A DNA stretch of 64,000 bases from Capsicum annuum (GCF_002878395.1 NW_025892519.1:90718-154717); one strand, 5' to 3'. Shown: positions 12,470 through 25,100, counted from the stretch's first letter. Notes: generated by a model from the letters alone, not told the origin. Program-made: numbers and translations.

Positions 12470-12960
12470 TATACCTCAAGCACTTCCATACAACACGGGG
12501 AACAAGAACAGGTACTTGGCTCTTATATCTTCCTCAGCTTCTTATGTAGCTTATTCCACCTTTATATTCCTCCAAAGAACCTTTACTGAAGCTACATCCT
12601 TTGTCCTCAATTTACGAACTTAACTATCCAATATCTCAACTAGTACTTTCTCATAAGACAAAGAATCCATAACACCAACATCCTCAATAGGCATTATCAA
12701 AGAAAGGTCACCCACACACTTTTTAAACATAAACACATGAAACACAAGATAAATTAAAGACAAACTAGTTAGTAAATCAAACTCGTCAGCGACATTCCCA
12801 ATCCTTCTCAAAATCTAATACAGACTAATGTAATGGGGACTAAGCTTCCCCTTAATCCAAATCTTATAACTCCTTCCATAGAGATACCTCAAGAATATCC
12901 AAGTGCTCACTTTTAACTCTAACTCTCTTAGCCTCACATCCGCATAAGACTTTTGGGAAC
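12470..12960 (-). pseudogene. Element B integrase C-terminus and chromodomain-type tail
   Basis: The frame at 12620-12811 gives RRIGNVADEFDLL...FHVFMFKKCVGD...SYEKVLVEILDS, the post-integrase block of the Tekay lineage, ending in the EILD lead-in. Downstream frames (12470-12615) continue as VRKLRTKDVASVKVLWRN and AEEDIRAKYL, the chromodomain-like tail that is thought to steer insertion into heterochromatin. Several in-frame stops are present, including one straight after EILDS. Confidence 0.72.
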
Positions 12961-13560
12961 TTTAAGCAGTCTTAAGTCTTTTTCTAATCACCTTTACCTT
13001 CTTCATGAATTGGTGAACCATGTCAGGACCAAACAACCTAGTCTCACCTACGTCAAACTACCAAATATGAGATCTACACCTTCTACCATAAAGAACCTCA
13101 AAAGAAGTCATCTGAATGTTAGAGTGATAACTATTATTATAGACAAACTCAATAAGAGGCAAATGGTCAACCTAACTACCTTTTCAATCACTCAGGCCCT
13201 TAGTATATCCTCTAAATTTTGAATAGCACATTCGACTTATCTATCTATTTGAGAGTGGAAAGCGGTGCTAAGGTTCACCTTAGTACCCAAACCTTTTGAA
13301 AACAAACGCCAGAAGTAAGAATAAAACTATGTACCTCCATTAGAAATAATGGACACCGGCTCACCATGAAATATTGCAATCTCCTGAATGAACAACTTGG
13401 CATAATCCTCTCCTGAGTAGTTAGTACTCACAAGTAAGAAGTGAGCAAACTTAGTCATCCCATCCATAATGACCCAAATAGAATACTGATTTTGAGACAA
13501 TGGAACACTCATAATGAAATCCATATTTATCATCTCTGAATTTTACATTGGCAACTCTAT
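12961..13560 (-). pseudogene. Element B integrase DDE core
   Basis: 13327-13533 encodes INMDFIMSVPL (first catalytic Asp present) to FHGEPVSIISNGGT. The position of the second catalytic Asp reads Asn (ISN where the family has ISD), so the active site is lost apart from the frame damage. The rest (12961-13325) runs through short frames with stops. The region spans the catalytic domain that would join cDNA ends to the host chromosome. Confidence 0.78.
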
Positions 13561-13929
13561 CTCTTAGGACATACCACTAGGCCTCAAATGTTCCACCTTG
13601 ACTTGCTGACAAACCATATACTTAGCAAAAAAATTTGCCACATCCATCTTCATATTATTCTACTAATAGACTTCTTTCAAGTCATGATAAATTTTGGTCG
13701 AACCTATATGAACTGTATATCGGGACTCATGAGCCTCAACCAAGATTTTTTCTCACAACCCATCAACATCAGGTACACACAACCTTTTTTAATATGTCAA
13801 GATGCCATCTCCCCTAATCTCGAAAGCCATAACCTTTTGTTGACCCACATCATCCTTAATCTATGTAAGTATGGGATCCAAAACTTGTTTCTCTTTTACC
13901 TCAGCTTCTACAGATGACTTAACCACCTC
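13561..13929 (-). pseudogene. Element B integrase N-terminal zinc finger and connector, degraded
   Basis: The region lies between the RNase H and integrase core of element B and has the right length for the HHCC finger and connector. Minus-strand reading is broken by stops in all frames, and I can only place it by position and by short matches to the same region of element A (1148-1438). The plus-strand frames at 13588-13917 are antisense shadows. Confidence 0.5.
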
Positions 13930-14424
13930 CTAAATAGTCACTGATCCATCCTCGGAGTCTAAAAGATAAACTCCTAAGTTAGCCAACCTATGAATATCCT
14001 TCACCAATCCTCTTTTGTCCTCATAAATATGAGATAAGATCCCCATATAAAACCTTCTAAGAGCATCAACAATAATATTAGCTTTACTTGGATGGTAGTG
14101 TAGGCTCATATCATAATCCTTAAGCAATTCAAGCCACTGCCTCTGCCTAAGATTCAATTCCTTCTGAGTAAGCACATAATCCAAGCTCGTATCATCAGAA
14201 TAAATATCCACATGCACCCCATACAAATAATGGTGCCAAATTTTCAATGCAAAGACCATAGTAGTCAACTCTAGATTGTAAGTCAGGTAATTTCTCTCAT
14301 GAACCTTAAGTTGCCTAGAAGCATAGGATACAACCTTACCATGATACATCATAACACAATTTATTCCCATATGGGATGCATCACAATACACAACAAAACC
14401 ATTAGTACCCTTAGGTAGGGTCAA
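13930..14424 (-). pseudogene. Element B RNase H domain and connector
   Basis: 164 residues open. [20 protein letters not shown] carries the first catalytic Asp, then [20 protein letters not shown] with the Glu and [15 protein letters not shown] with the third acid. The C-terminal half ends [14 protein letters not shown] and continues into the connector [19 protein letters not shown]. The order and length match RNase H of elements A and C. It is one of the best-kept parts of B, but it is cut off from RT upstream by frame damage near 14430-14640. Confidence 0.85.
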
Positions 14425-14479
14425 AAAAGGGCACGGAAGTCAAATTGTCCTTCAAATTATCAAAACTACCTTCACAAGC

Positions 14480-15260
14480 ATCGGACCATATAAACTTAAC
14501 CTTTTTGTGTTAAATTCATCAGCGAAGTAGCAATAAAAGAGAAAATTTCCATAAACCTCCTATAATACCCAGCCAAGCCCAAGTGGCTCCTAATGTTAGT
14601 TAGAGTCATGGGTTTAAGTCATCTCTTCACTGCCTCAACTTTCTATGGATCAACCTTGATCCCTTTTCTACAAATAACATGCCCAAGAAAAGTCACAACA
14701 CTTGGCCAAAACTCACATTTAGAAAACTTTGCGTACAAATCTCGATCCTTAAGAATCTGCAACATAATTTGGAGGTGATTCGTATGATCCTTCTCACACT
14801 TAGAGTACACCAAGATGTCATCAATGAAGAATATAACAAACAAATCTAGAAACTTCCCAAAAACCTGATTCATAAGGTCCATGAAAGTAGTTGGAGCATT
14901 AGTTAATCAAAATGACAAAACGAAGAACTCATAATAATTGTACCAAGTTTGGAAAGTAGTTTTAGGAATTTCAACCTCTCTAATTTTCAAATAGTGATAG
15001 CCCAAACAGAGATCAATCTTAAAGAAACAACTAGAACCCTGAAGTTGAACAAAAAGTTCATCAATTCTCAGAAGAGGGTACTTATTCTTCACTGTCACCT
15101 TATTCAACTGACGATAATCTATACACATCTAAAAAGACCCATTTTTATTTTGCCTAAAAAGTACAAGAGCACCCATGGAGAATCACTACGACGAATGAAC
15201 CATTTTTCAAGAAGATCCTTCAACTACTCATTTAGCTCCTTTAGTTCAGTCTGAGCCATC
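14480..15260 (-). pseudogene. Element B reverse transcriptase
   Basis: 15128-14907: [40 protein letters not shown]. 14882-14643: [29 protein letters not shown] with the catalytic FIDD box intact, then [22 protein letters not shown]. Between them is a shift near 14890-14905 and, upstream, stops before MCIDY (15130). Downstream (14480-14640) is the RT-RNase H connector in pieces. Confidence 0.85.
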
Positions 15261-15299
15261 ATATAAGGAGAAATGGAAATGGGGTGGGTATCCGGTAGA

Positions 15300-15960
15300 T
15301 GATCAATCCCAAAATTTGTTTCCCTATTGGAGGAAATCCTAGTTAGATCATCGAGGAAATTCACTAACCATAGGGATAAATTGTAAAGGACTTTCAGAGT
15401 TAGAATCTTTAACCCAAACTAGATGATATAAACACCTTTTAGAAATCAATTTATGAGCTCTAAGATAGAAAATAAACCTCCCTTTAGGTACTAACGAACT
15501 CCCCTCCCATTTAATCACCAGTTTATTTGGAAACTGAAAATTGACCTTTCTGGTCTAACAATCCAGAGAAAAATAGCACAAATGAAGATAATCCATCCCC
15601 AAGATTATATAAAAATCTACCATGTCAAGTTATATCAAATACACCAATGTCTCCCTATGAAGAATAGACACCATACAACCCTTATAGATTTTCCTTGGAA
15701 CAATTGAATCACCCACTAGAGTAGAAACAGAAAAGGGGTTGGAAATATTTTTAGGACCAAAACCAAAGTGTACCACTATATAAAGAGTAACATAAGATAG
15801 GGTAGAACATGAATCAAGAAAATAATAAACATTACGAGAAAATATTTGTAATATACCAGTGACAACATCTGGAGATACCTCAGATTCCTAATGAATAGCA
15901 AGAGCATAGAGATAATTTCGGCCAGTGCCGGTATGTGAAATAGAATCCTTAGGTGCCAAG
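15300..15960 (-). pseudogene. Element B protease region, heavily degraded
   Basis: Position, length and scattered minus-strand fragments (a possible DSCSTLSYVT-like active-site loop at about 15795-15825 and a WLYFICAI-like stretch after it) place the aspartic protease and the protease-RT linker here. No frame is open for long and I cannot verify the catalytic Asp in a continuous frame. Confidence 0.5.
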
Positions 15961-15961
15961 G

Positions 15962-17216
15962 CTAAAGAAGTGGCAATTGGAACCTTATTAGATCTACTGG
16001 AAACTCTGGCCGAAGGATAATATCTCTACATATGACCAAGCTGACCATAATTATAGCACCAATTTCTCCCATTATCACAATATCTATGGTGAAGCTTTCC
16101 ATAAAAATGATAAGAAGGGTAAAATAGGGCTGAGTGAGCTCCACCTGCCTAAAACTGGGCACCTTGTTCCTTAGGACCACTTCTAGCCTGAAAACGATAA
16201 TCACCTATAGGATTACGATAAGGAGCACTGGCAGATGAATACGAATTTCCTCAATTCTTTTTCTTAATCTGTTCCTTACCATATCTTCTATTGTTCTGAT
16301 GATTTTTACCCTACCTTAAATATTTGAACTTTTTATTCTCCCTCTCTTTAATCTTTACCTGCTTCTTCTTTTCATCCTCCACCAGTTGTACATAAACCAC
16401 CAGCCTGGATATGCTCATATCATTATTCAACATAGCAACCTTACCATCTAACACTAAATCATGGGACAAACCAGAAGCAAAATTCCTCATTCAGGATCTC
16501 ATACTAGACACCTGTTTGAGAGCATAACGAGACAACTGACGGAATTTCTAGGAAAACTTCTTAATACTCATCTTACGTTGCTTCAAGTTCATAAAATCTT
16601 CAACCATAGATTCCCTCAACTCTCGAGGAAAGTAGTGATCAAAAAATCACCTAAAAGTCATCCCACACTGTTAGTTCAACATCATTACCCATCATCGCTT
16701 CCCACTTCTCATACCATTGGTAAGGCACATCTTTAGACTAATAGACAACAAACTCCACATCCTCTAAATTAGTAGCATCCATAACTAAGAAAATCTTTTC
16801 CATCTCATCAATAAAGTCGTGGGTATCCTCCTTAACTTTAAAGCCAATAAAGGTTGGGGGATTAAACCTCATAAACTGGCCAACCTGAGTGACCTTAGAT
16901 AAACTAATAGCAGGACCAACATGATCATATTAATGAGACTGTAATGCCACTAATTGAGTAAGTATATGAATAGACTAGTAGAACTCATCATTAGAGATAT
17001 ATCCTGTGGCAAATGAGCATAAGTGTCAGCAGTCGGGAAGGCCCGAAGAGGACTAGTAGGCACCAGTAAAACTCCAAGTGAAGCGGTATAATTAGAAGCA
17101 GGGACCCTAGATTGGGTCTGCACTCTATAAACAGGGTGAGTTCCTCCACATTTTCCTCAGGTGTGATAGAGTTTCCAGTAGAGTTTCTACAACTGTAAGA
17201 TCTTTAGGGAGGCATG
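15962..17216 (-). pseudogene. Element B gag
   Basis: A minus-strand start codon near 17214-17216 lies about 200 bases inside the 5' LTR. Frames then give broken capsid fragments, a Lys/Glu-rich stretch at 16320-16440, and a Tyr/Gly-rich tail with zinc-knuckle-like spacing (CGRLGHM-like at about 16025-16065). Stops begin almost at once (third codon). The fragment 15962-16204 has no motif of its own. Gag would form the virus-like particle core. Confidence 0.55.
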
Positions 17217-17406
17217 ATCTGAAATGCGAGTAAGCCAAGAGTTAGAGAATTTTCATAACCACTAGACTCTATAGCCCAAAATTGGTCATAAAAGGGAAAC
17301 ATTCCTAAATTCCTTGTAGAATCCCCTATAAATGTGGTGTGCTACACACCCATAAAAGGGACTCTACTCTACATGGCTTTGTGGAAACCCAACGACCTAG
17401 AACAGT

Positions 17407-17418
17407 GCTCTAATACCA
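17407..17418 (-). other. Element B primer binding site (initiator Met tRNA type)
   Basis: The complement reads TGGTATTAGAGC, four bases inside the 5' LTR edge at 17423. This is the standard plant primer site TGGTATCAGAGC with one change. Confidence 0.75.
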
Positions 17419-17422
17419 AGCT

Positions 17423-18179
17423 TGTCATGACCCAAACCTAGGCTTGGCCATGACGGGAAATATCAAACCCACTATGGGCTAAAGACCGCCCCCTTAGCTG
17501 TATCTTAGTAACACAATAATAATACCAAAGCGGCAGCCAATTAAGATAGAAATAAAAGATACATAAGTAAAATAAAAATCCTAAAAGTCAAAACCAACAA
17601 TCAAACGCACACTTATCCACAAAAGCCTATAAAACTAGAAATACCAACTAAGTTGGACCATGCCCCAACAATGACCAAAAGAATCCAAAATGAAGCACTA
17701 AGCCAATGATAAAAACAAATAAATGACCTGATCTTCTGAAAGATGGAGGGATACCATTTAACAGCAGATCCACATGAGTACCAAATTACTTAGCACTGCA
17801 TAGGAGTAGCAAAAATGCCCTCTAGCCTTACATCATGAAACAATACAGTGCCCAAGGATGGTCAGTGGGGAAAGTACTTTCATATAGCTCAGGGGATAGG
17901 GATAAAATAATGCAATAACCAAAATTCCTGTAACAAACTACAATTCACAATATTTATACATATATTAGATGTCGGTATAGGGGAAAGGATCCATTATCAT
18001 GATAGTTTAAACCATTAGCTTGAATTATGTAGCTCGCTTCATCTTAAAGGCATCCATGGGCTATATGGGTTCAACTCCCCCTAATGGAAGGGTCCTAGTG
18101 TATGTTAGACATACGAATTGAGAAAAACTGCAAAAAAGCTAAAAACCTCAAGGTTGTATCCCCTCCCCCAATATATATA
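17423..18179 (-). repeat. Element B 5' LTR, first part (split by element C)
   Basis: Matches 10708-11460 (cccaaacctaggcttggcc against ccaaacctgagcctagcc and onward to the cctcaaggt..atatatat block). It ends at the ATATA duplicated by insertion of C. Confidence 0.8.
18175..18179. other. Target-site duplication of element C (left)
   Basis: ATATA directly before the LTR start TG at 18180; identical to 36168-36172. The local AT repeat makes a chance match less surprising, but the flanking B LTR resumes exactly there. Confidence 0.85.
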
Positions 18180-20577
18180 TGTAACACCCTATATTTTCCT
18201 AGTATTATCTAAGTCCCAATACATGAGTATTCATGTATAAAATTTTTGAAAAACTCATGATTTTTCAGTTTGGAGCCTGCCATTACGTAGGAAATTCAAT
18301 TAGCTTTCCAACAATATAAAATTTGCCTAAACCCAATAACCGGGCAAGAAGTTATGGCGATTTTAAGTTTTAATCGTGTAACACTGTCATTTTAAACCTT
18401 AGCGCATCGCAGATCCAGCATAAATGACAATTTTCAATTTTTAGTGTGACCCCAGGATAATGGCGCATCGCGGAGTAGACCAATTTCACGTTTGTCAATT
18501 TCTAGTGGTCCTCCGCGATGTTGGCGCATTACGGACGTGTCCAAAATGGCATCCACAGGCTAACCGTGATGGTGGCACATCGCACCATCTGTCCAGGTCC
18601 CATTTGTCCCTTTTCCAGTGGCTTCGTGTGATAGTGGTGCATCGTGTCAAGGCCAAAAATTGGAATGGTCAGTTTTTAGCTTACGTTTTAAATCCATTTA
18701 AGGGTATTTGGGTCTTTTTCCTGAGCCCTAAATTCATCCTAAAGCACAAAATTTAGCCTAATTGACCTAAATAATCATTCATTCTACAATTCTCTCAAAT
18801 TAAAATCCCCTCTTTCAAGAACAAGAAATCCTAGCTCTCAAATTCAAGGCAATTTCTTAAGAACTCTCCATTCATCTCTTCAAATTCATTAGCCCAGGTA
18901 TGTTAGATGTTCATCCATGGATCCCTTTTATCCATGGAGTCCAAGCAACCCTTTTAAATTATAAAATTATGATATTTTCAAGTTATCATATTTTAAATTA
19001 TGATTTCATCCATGAATCTCCAAGTACTATTGATTTATACCATGCTACCATGAAATTGTTGTTATTATTCAATCTTCCATGTTTTAATACTATTATATAC
19101 TGAATTAAACCATGATTTAATGTTATTATGATGAATTCATGTTATTCCTACAAATTCCATGACATTCCTATGATTGTTTTAAATCAAGAACTACAAAGGT
19201 TTGATAAAATATCTACAAGAGTGATTTAATTACTAAGAGCCTTCATATTTTGATCTCCAAGTGTTAGTGTCATTTTACTATAATTGTTTTGAGTCCTGGG
19301 TGTATTGAATACCCGAAATCCATAGCTATTTATTTTGTCTAGTCTTAGTACATACAGAACAGTCTTCAGAATATACTATGACCACTTCAGAATAGTCAAA
19401 TACCAGTCAGTTAAACTCAGAACAGTCTAGTATTTCAGTGTCTTTCAGTTGGGAGTAAGATTTAGCACCAAGCGAGTGTAGGGATGGCAGCTTCCCCGTC
19501 AGATAGGCAAAGTCGTTAGTAGCAGTACCTATACTCTAGAACTATGTAGCCAGCATAGGATAAGAGTAGTCACCCATCAGATTAGGCTTGAATATCTCGC
19601 AGGAGTCACCCGTCAATTTAGGCTTAACAGCCTTAGTCCATTAGACATTATATTAGTTTAGTGGATTCACACAGCCATTGTTAGTACCCGTGGTACAATA
19701 TTAACACCTTCCAACTGGGGTTACAGTTTGAACCCCGATCAGCTCAAATTGGTGAATGTCGATTCGATGATACCTCCCACAGTCTCAGATATAGTCTCAA
19801 TTACAGTCTCAATTCAGTTATTCAGTCTTAGTGTTGTTTGACCAAAGCATACGGATTTTAGTCATTTCAGTATTTTAGTTTACAGATTTTACTCAGTTAA
19901 TGTTATATGCTTGGTCGTACATCCTCAGTATTTATGGATTTTTATACATTTTCAGTACCTATAGATTCCATGCTCTTTATTCAGTACTCCATGCTTTACA
20001 TGTATATCCAGTTAATTATTAGTTTCATTCATGAAACCATGCATATTAGCCTGCCTCATTTAGCATACAAGTACATTCAAAGTACTGATCAAATACTTTT
20101 ATCTTATGCTAAGATATTTTATATCATAGATTTTGATGCTCAGTTCCTGGCTCGTGATTAGACTTATCAGATCTTCAATAGTAGTAGTGGTGAGTCCTCA
20201 TACTTTGAGGACAAACTTACTTTATTTCATGTCTTATTTAGTACTTAGTTGGAGTTAGTTGGGGCCTGTCCCATCAATTCATATTTAGTCAGTCAGTTTT
20301 AGAGGCTTTTTAGACATTAGAGTTAGTTATTCAGTACTCAAATATTACAGTAGTTATCCAGTTTATCACTATTTAATCAAATTCAGTTAGTTGTTTATAT
20401 AGACTCGTATTTTAGTTATAAATTCAACTATTAAAACCTTATGGAATGTCAGTATTTTTCCATATTTATGATTATATTATTCAGTGCTCATAGAAGATAC
20501 TAGCCCATGAGTTAGCTTGTGGTCTCTCGGGACCATAAGTACCGTGTAACAACTAGTGGTAGTCTCGGGTCGTTACA
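18180..20577 (+). repeat. Element C 5' LTR
   Basis: TGTAACACC start, CGTTACA end. It contains a GC-rich periodic section with GCGCATCGCG-type units (18400-18650), the ccatggatccc...ccatggagtcc pair at 18915-18945, and a long CAGT-rich stretch. The promoter and poly(A) signal of the element should lie here but no TATA box can be chosen with confidence. Confidence 0.95.
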
Positions 20578-20581
20578 AACT

Positions 20582-20594
20582 TGGTATCAGAGCC
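20582..20594 (+). other. Element C primer binding site
   Basis: TGGTATCAGAGCC, four bases after the 5' LTR end; complementary to the 3' end of initiator Met tRNA, as in most plant gypsy elements. Confidence 0.93.
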
Positions 20595-20799
20595 TAAGGT
20601 TTTAAAGTGTCATAGAAAGTCTACAAGTCATGTCGAGTAGAGTCTTGTGCATGGGTGTGTAGTGTGCCACACTTATGGACGAAAGGCTACAAGGCGTTTA
20701 GGAAAAATTTTCCATCTTTCAATATTCATGTCATGCAATTGAGTGTGAGATCAAGTTAAACTCCCTATCTAATCTATTTCTTCCTTCCATTTATAGAAC

Positions 20800-21312
20800 A
20801 TGACTCCCAAGAAGAATGAAAAAAGAACAGGAACTCAGTCGTCCCCTCAACCCATCCCAATAGATCCTCTGGATGAGCATGTCTCTCACGTAGAATTCAG
20901 GGCTGCGTTCACTACTCTAGCAAAATCCATAGCAGTATAGAATGAACGGCCAGCTATTGTTTTGGCCAACCCAGTGGACAATACTACTGCAACCAGAATT
21001 CGAGATTTCTCCCAAATGAATCCTTCTTTCTTCACAAGATCAAAGTCTGAAGAGGATCCACAGGAATTCTTATATATAGTTTAGAAGGTAATGGATGCTA
21101 TGGGGGTAACGTCTAGTCAGAGTGCTGAGTTGGTTGCATATCAATTGCAAGATATAGCCCATACTTGGTTTAAGCAGTAGAAAGTTGATAGAGGTGTTAA
21201 TACAGGGCCTATAGAATGCGAAGAGTTTGCCACAACTTTCTTGGATAGATTCTTTCCATTAGATTTGATGGAGGCCAAGGTGTTAGAATTTATTAATTTG
21301 AGGCAAGGTAGT
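20800..21312 (+). pseudogene. Element C gag, N-terminal part (split by element D)
   Basis: Starts MTPKKNEKRTGTQSS at the first ATG after the PBS. The capsid core follows: IRDFSQMNPSFFTRSKSEED, PQEFLYIV, VDAMGV-like linker, SAELVAYQLQDIAHTWF, ATTFLDRFFPLDLMEAKVLE, then FINLRQGS, where element D interrupts it. In-frame stops at AVQ-type, IVQ-type and KQW-type positions (about 20938, 21081, 21178) are mostly TAG. The frame resumes at 29466 with MSVREYS, the expected continuation of this gag family. Confidence 0.9.
21308..21312. other. Target-site duplication of element D (left)
   Basis: GTAGT before D; GCAGT at 29461-29465. One mismatch, consistent with later mutation, and the gag frame of C resumes immediately after the right copy. 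Confidence 0.8.
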
Positions 21313-23222
21313 TATAACGCCACAAATATGGTACCCAAAATGTTATACGGTGATCATGACCTTGAAGGACCACAAGCTAACCCATGACTGATATCTGTAA
21401 CTGAGCACTGAATAATATACTATAATTATGCAGAATATAAGTTGTAAGGCCATAAGATTCAAAACTGAACTAATACTGAACATAAAACAATATCTGTAAT
21501 GGGGTAATACAATACCCAAAATTGAAGTAAACTATCTGAAACATGTTGTAGTCTGAAAGTCTCTAAACTGTCCAAAATCCATGGAGTTGATGGGACATGT
21601 CCCCAATTAACTATGAACTACAGAAATAATAAAGTAATAAAATAATATGTTATCCTCGAATAATGAGGACTCGCTTCTAGTCTAACTACTGAACGTCTGA
21701 TCTACTAAGGATGTTTGAGAGCTCGTGCTTCTAAACCTATGGTATAAAACACCATAGCGCAAATACGTCAGTACGTTGAATATACTGGTATGCAAGTAAG
21801 GTAGGCTGAATGCAAAAGGTTCATATGCATGAACAATACTAACTGAATGAATAACATGAATGTTAGAATACATGCATAAATACATAACTGTAACTGAATT
21901 CGTGACAGTATTGAGTACTGAATTCTGACTACTAAGTCTACTAAGAACATGGATTTACTAACATCTGGATATTACTAATACTGGGATACTGGGTAACTGA
22001 GTCAACTGAATACTGAGGGACAGATATTAACTTATTGATAAAAGAATGACTATTTCTGACAGTTCTGATTATGAAGAACTAGTCTGATTGATTGTATCTA
22101 ACAGTCCTAAAATTGAATACTAATAACATGAGTTACTGATAACTGATATAGCTAATACTGAATGACTGTATCTGACAGTCAAGATTCTGATAGAACTAGC
22201 TGAGTTTCATATTGTTCAAATTTGACTTTATCTGACAGTCTTAAAATTTTAAAGATTTATCTAAGTTGTATTACTAAGATTGAGTCTGAAACTGTAATTG
22301 TGGGAGGTAATCATCTAACTGACATGCCCCAAATCTGAACTGGTGGGGTCCAACCTTTAACCCCAGCTGGAAGGGTATCAGTATCATGCCACGGGTAAAG
22401 ATAAGCTATAAGTAAACTCTCTCTGACAGGGAGCTCTTCTGTCAACCCCTCTTGTAAGGAAAACTCAAAGGATATGTATAATCCCTAGACTCATAGGGGT
22501 ACATCTCAACCTACACTAGCTATGTACTTCTAGAATATAGGGATTGCTACTAAGGAACACACCCTCTACTGGCTGACAGTGTGTGTCCTCATCCCTGGGT
22601 TCACTCGGTGCTGAATCCTACTCCCAACTAAATAGACACAAAACTGATTTCCTAGTTCATAATAGGCTGGATTGATCTGTTACTCATTTTACTGATTAAC
22701 TAGACTGAACTGAGCTCACTGGATTTCTGTTGACTGGCGAAATACTACTAAATTCTGTTAACTAAAAGAATGCTACTGAGTTCTGCTAGCTGACTGAGTT
22801 TAATAAGGTCTGAACTGAATACTATTAAGACATGATGACTTGCGGAGATCATTGAGATTCTTGAGAATTGTGAGATTACTGAATGGGACTGGACTGATAC
22901 TCAGTTTACTGAGTTTTCCTGAGTTACATGACTGACTGAATTCTACTAAAAATGTCTTGACTGAGAGTATCGTTAAAACATGACACTGGCTCTAGGCACT
23001 CAGCTAAATTGTCGGGTACAAGTACCCCCAGGACTCAATAGCATAAATCTAACAAAACTTGACACTTCTTGAACACATGACCAATATCAATAATTCATAA
23101 TACAATAAGTTGGGGATTTGATAAAGTACATGGTTATCATAATCTTGTACATGGAAAGAATGCATATAATCAATCTCATAATTCCATATTCTATCATCAT
23201 GAATATTTCAATAAACATCTAC
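21313..23222 (-). repeat. Element D 3' LTR, truncated
   Basis: Aligns almost colinearly with 26531-28437 (for example gttggggatttgataaagt at 23109 and 28324). At 23222 (aacatctac) it stops, about 1 kb short of the length of the other LTR. Rich in CTGA tetranucleotides. Confidence 0.85.
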
Positions 23223-23650
23223 TATAACACCCCGAATCTGGTACTTGGAATGCTACATGGTGCTTATGACCCCGAAGGACCACAAGCTAACCCATGATTG
23301 ATATCTGTACCTAAACACTATATAATATACTGTATAAATGCTAAAACATAAACTGAAAGGCGTTAAGGTTCAAAACTAAAACATAACTGATAAATCATAA
23401 CATATGGATGGGGTATGAAATATCCAAAACACTGAAATAACTGTCTGAACATGATAGTCTGAAATGCCTCTAACTGATTGAACTATCTGAATAAGGAGTT
23501 GATGGGACATGCCCCCAACTAAATCCAATTAATAAACTAATTAATGATAAAATAAAGAAATGTCCATGTCCTCAAAGGATAAGGACTCACTGTTATTTCT
23601 AACTGCTGAGACTAGAAGAACTGGGACGATGCATAGGGCACCTATAAACT
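23223..23650 (-). repeat. LTR-end fragment E of a related subfamily
   Basis: tataacaccccgaatctgg repeats the LTR edge seen at 21313 and 26531 but is clearly more diverged (ggtgcttatgaccccgaaggacc, gttgatgggacatg, caaaggataaggactcactg). Similarity to the D LTR is clear for about 400 bases. It abuts the truncated D LTR at TCTAC. Either a second insertion or a recombination joint. Confidence 0.65.
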
Positions 23651-24899
23651 GAATCATAACTAAATATCTGAGATCTAAAACTGAGACATTATACATAAAC
23701 TGAGCTTATCTTGCAACTACTGGGACTTTCTATCGTGGTATAGTTACATTTCTGAGATTTCTGATAGTAGGACTAGGTGGAAAGATGGGAAACCACACCA
23801 TACAAACTTGTTGACTGATTGCTAAACTGAATTACTGGCTGATCGATCTAACTCATACTAAAAACTTATGCTTAACTGAAGTACTTCTTCTTTACCTGAG
23901 ACTACTAAAAATATTTTCATGAGCACTGAGCACGAATTCCAAAACATACTAACTTATCTGATTAATTGAATGACAGATAGTTGAATATTGGGTCTGCAAG
24001 ATAGAATTATACTTAGTCTTGAATGACTGGACTGCAAATATAGAGTATTATGCATAGGAGATAAGAAATGACTGAGTGACATGAGGTAACTGAGCATGAA
24101 TTGAAGGTAACTATATTATTTGAGAATGCAACACCAGGAGTACAACACAATTTTGGAATAGTCTTGTAAACTGAGGTAATGGAAGGCTGACAACTAAGTG
24201 ACTGATAATTGTATGCTATGGTCGAGTAGACTCAAAATTGAATTGAGTTACCGACTCGATTACTGGGATAGGGAAAATATTGTAGCTAAGATGATAATTA
24301 AGACTGTAACTATAACTAAGGCTGTATCTGGAATTGAATACTGGTTTCTGATAACTAAGGTTTAGACTGGTACAAAAGTACTGAATTTTGATAGCTAAGT
24401 AACTGATAACAGAAAGCCATGGTTTTGTAGGACTATCTAAGTCTTTTACTAAATATTGATGACTAAACTGACTCCATAACTGAGACTCGAGGGATAGAAC
24501 ATCATCCCAATGGATTCACCAAGGGATCTAAACTGAGGGTATACGTGACATAGTCTGAGTTTGGCTGATCATTAGGATTAGAGCATGAATCATGTAGGAT
24601 GAACATACTGTAAGATAGGACATGAGTGCATAATTCATGAGCTGCATGACTTGAGTCTGATGTTTATGTACGCATGGAACATGATTCGTAACACTGAGTA
24701 AGCCAAAACTTCTCATACTAGGAACTTAAAACACACATTATTTTATGGAAAATGTGTGAATATAAACTGGGTATATGGAATTATGATGTGAAGCATGCAT
24801 AAGAATCATGATAGTTGAAGTACAAAACTTTACATTGAGATAGGAATGGGCCAGGAATCATCTTCCCTTACTGATTTCCTACACATACTAGTATTACTA
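23651..24899. other. Unidentified AT-rich sequence inside element D
   Basis: Between LTR fragment E and the protease remnant, where RT, RNase H and integrase would be expected. No pol motif in any frame; the minus frame at 24528-24716 has no recognisable content. Rich in actga/ctgag words like the neighbouring LTRs, so it may be the remainder of LTR E and an internal non-coding region. Confidence 0.5.
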
Positions 24900-25100
24900 C
24901 TAGAATCCTGAAGGCCTGACTTTCTGAGACATCATAACCAAATAGTTCATGTATAATTGTTGGGTTATGTTAGATTGACTAACTAGCATGGAGACTGGAA
25001 AAGGTCTTGTTAACAGTTGGTCTAACCTTAAAGTTATAAAAGAAAAAGTAGCTCCTGAATCTGAAGAAGCGTAAACATGTAAGTGAAAGAACTGTAACAT
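24900..25100 (-). pseudogene. Element D protease fragment
   Basis: HLHVYASSDSGATFSFITLRL contains the retropepsin loop DSGAT followed by the hydrophobic strand. After about 60 residues the similarity ends and the frame stops at 24900. The usual downstream FDVILGMDWL block is absent, which marks the deletion point of pol. Confidence 0.8.

Noticed and set aside
13588..13917. Plus-strand frames of 60 and 109 codons
   Set aside because: Antisense to integrase of element B, low complexity, no family.
18900..19103. Plus frame repeated at 34487-34690
   Set aside because: Both copies lie at the same place in the two LTRs of element C; an LTR duplicate, not a gene pair.
20582..20594. tRNA-like sequence TGGTATCAGAGCC
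   Set aside because: It is the primer binding site beside an LTR, not a tRNA gene; the same occurs at 26514 and 17407.
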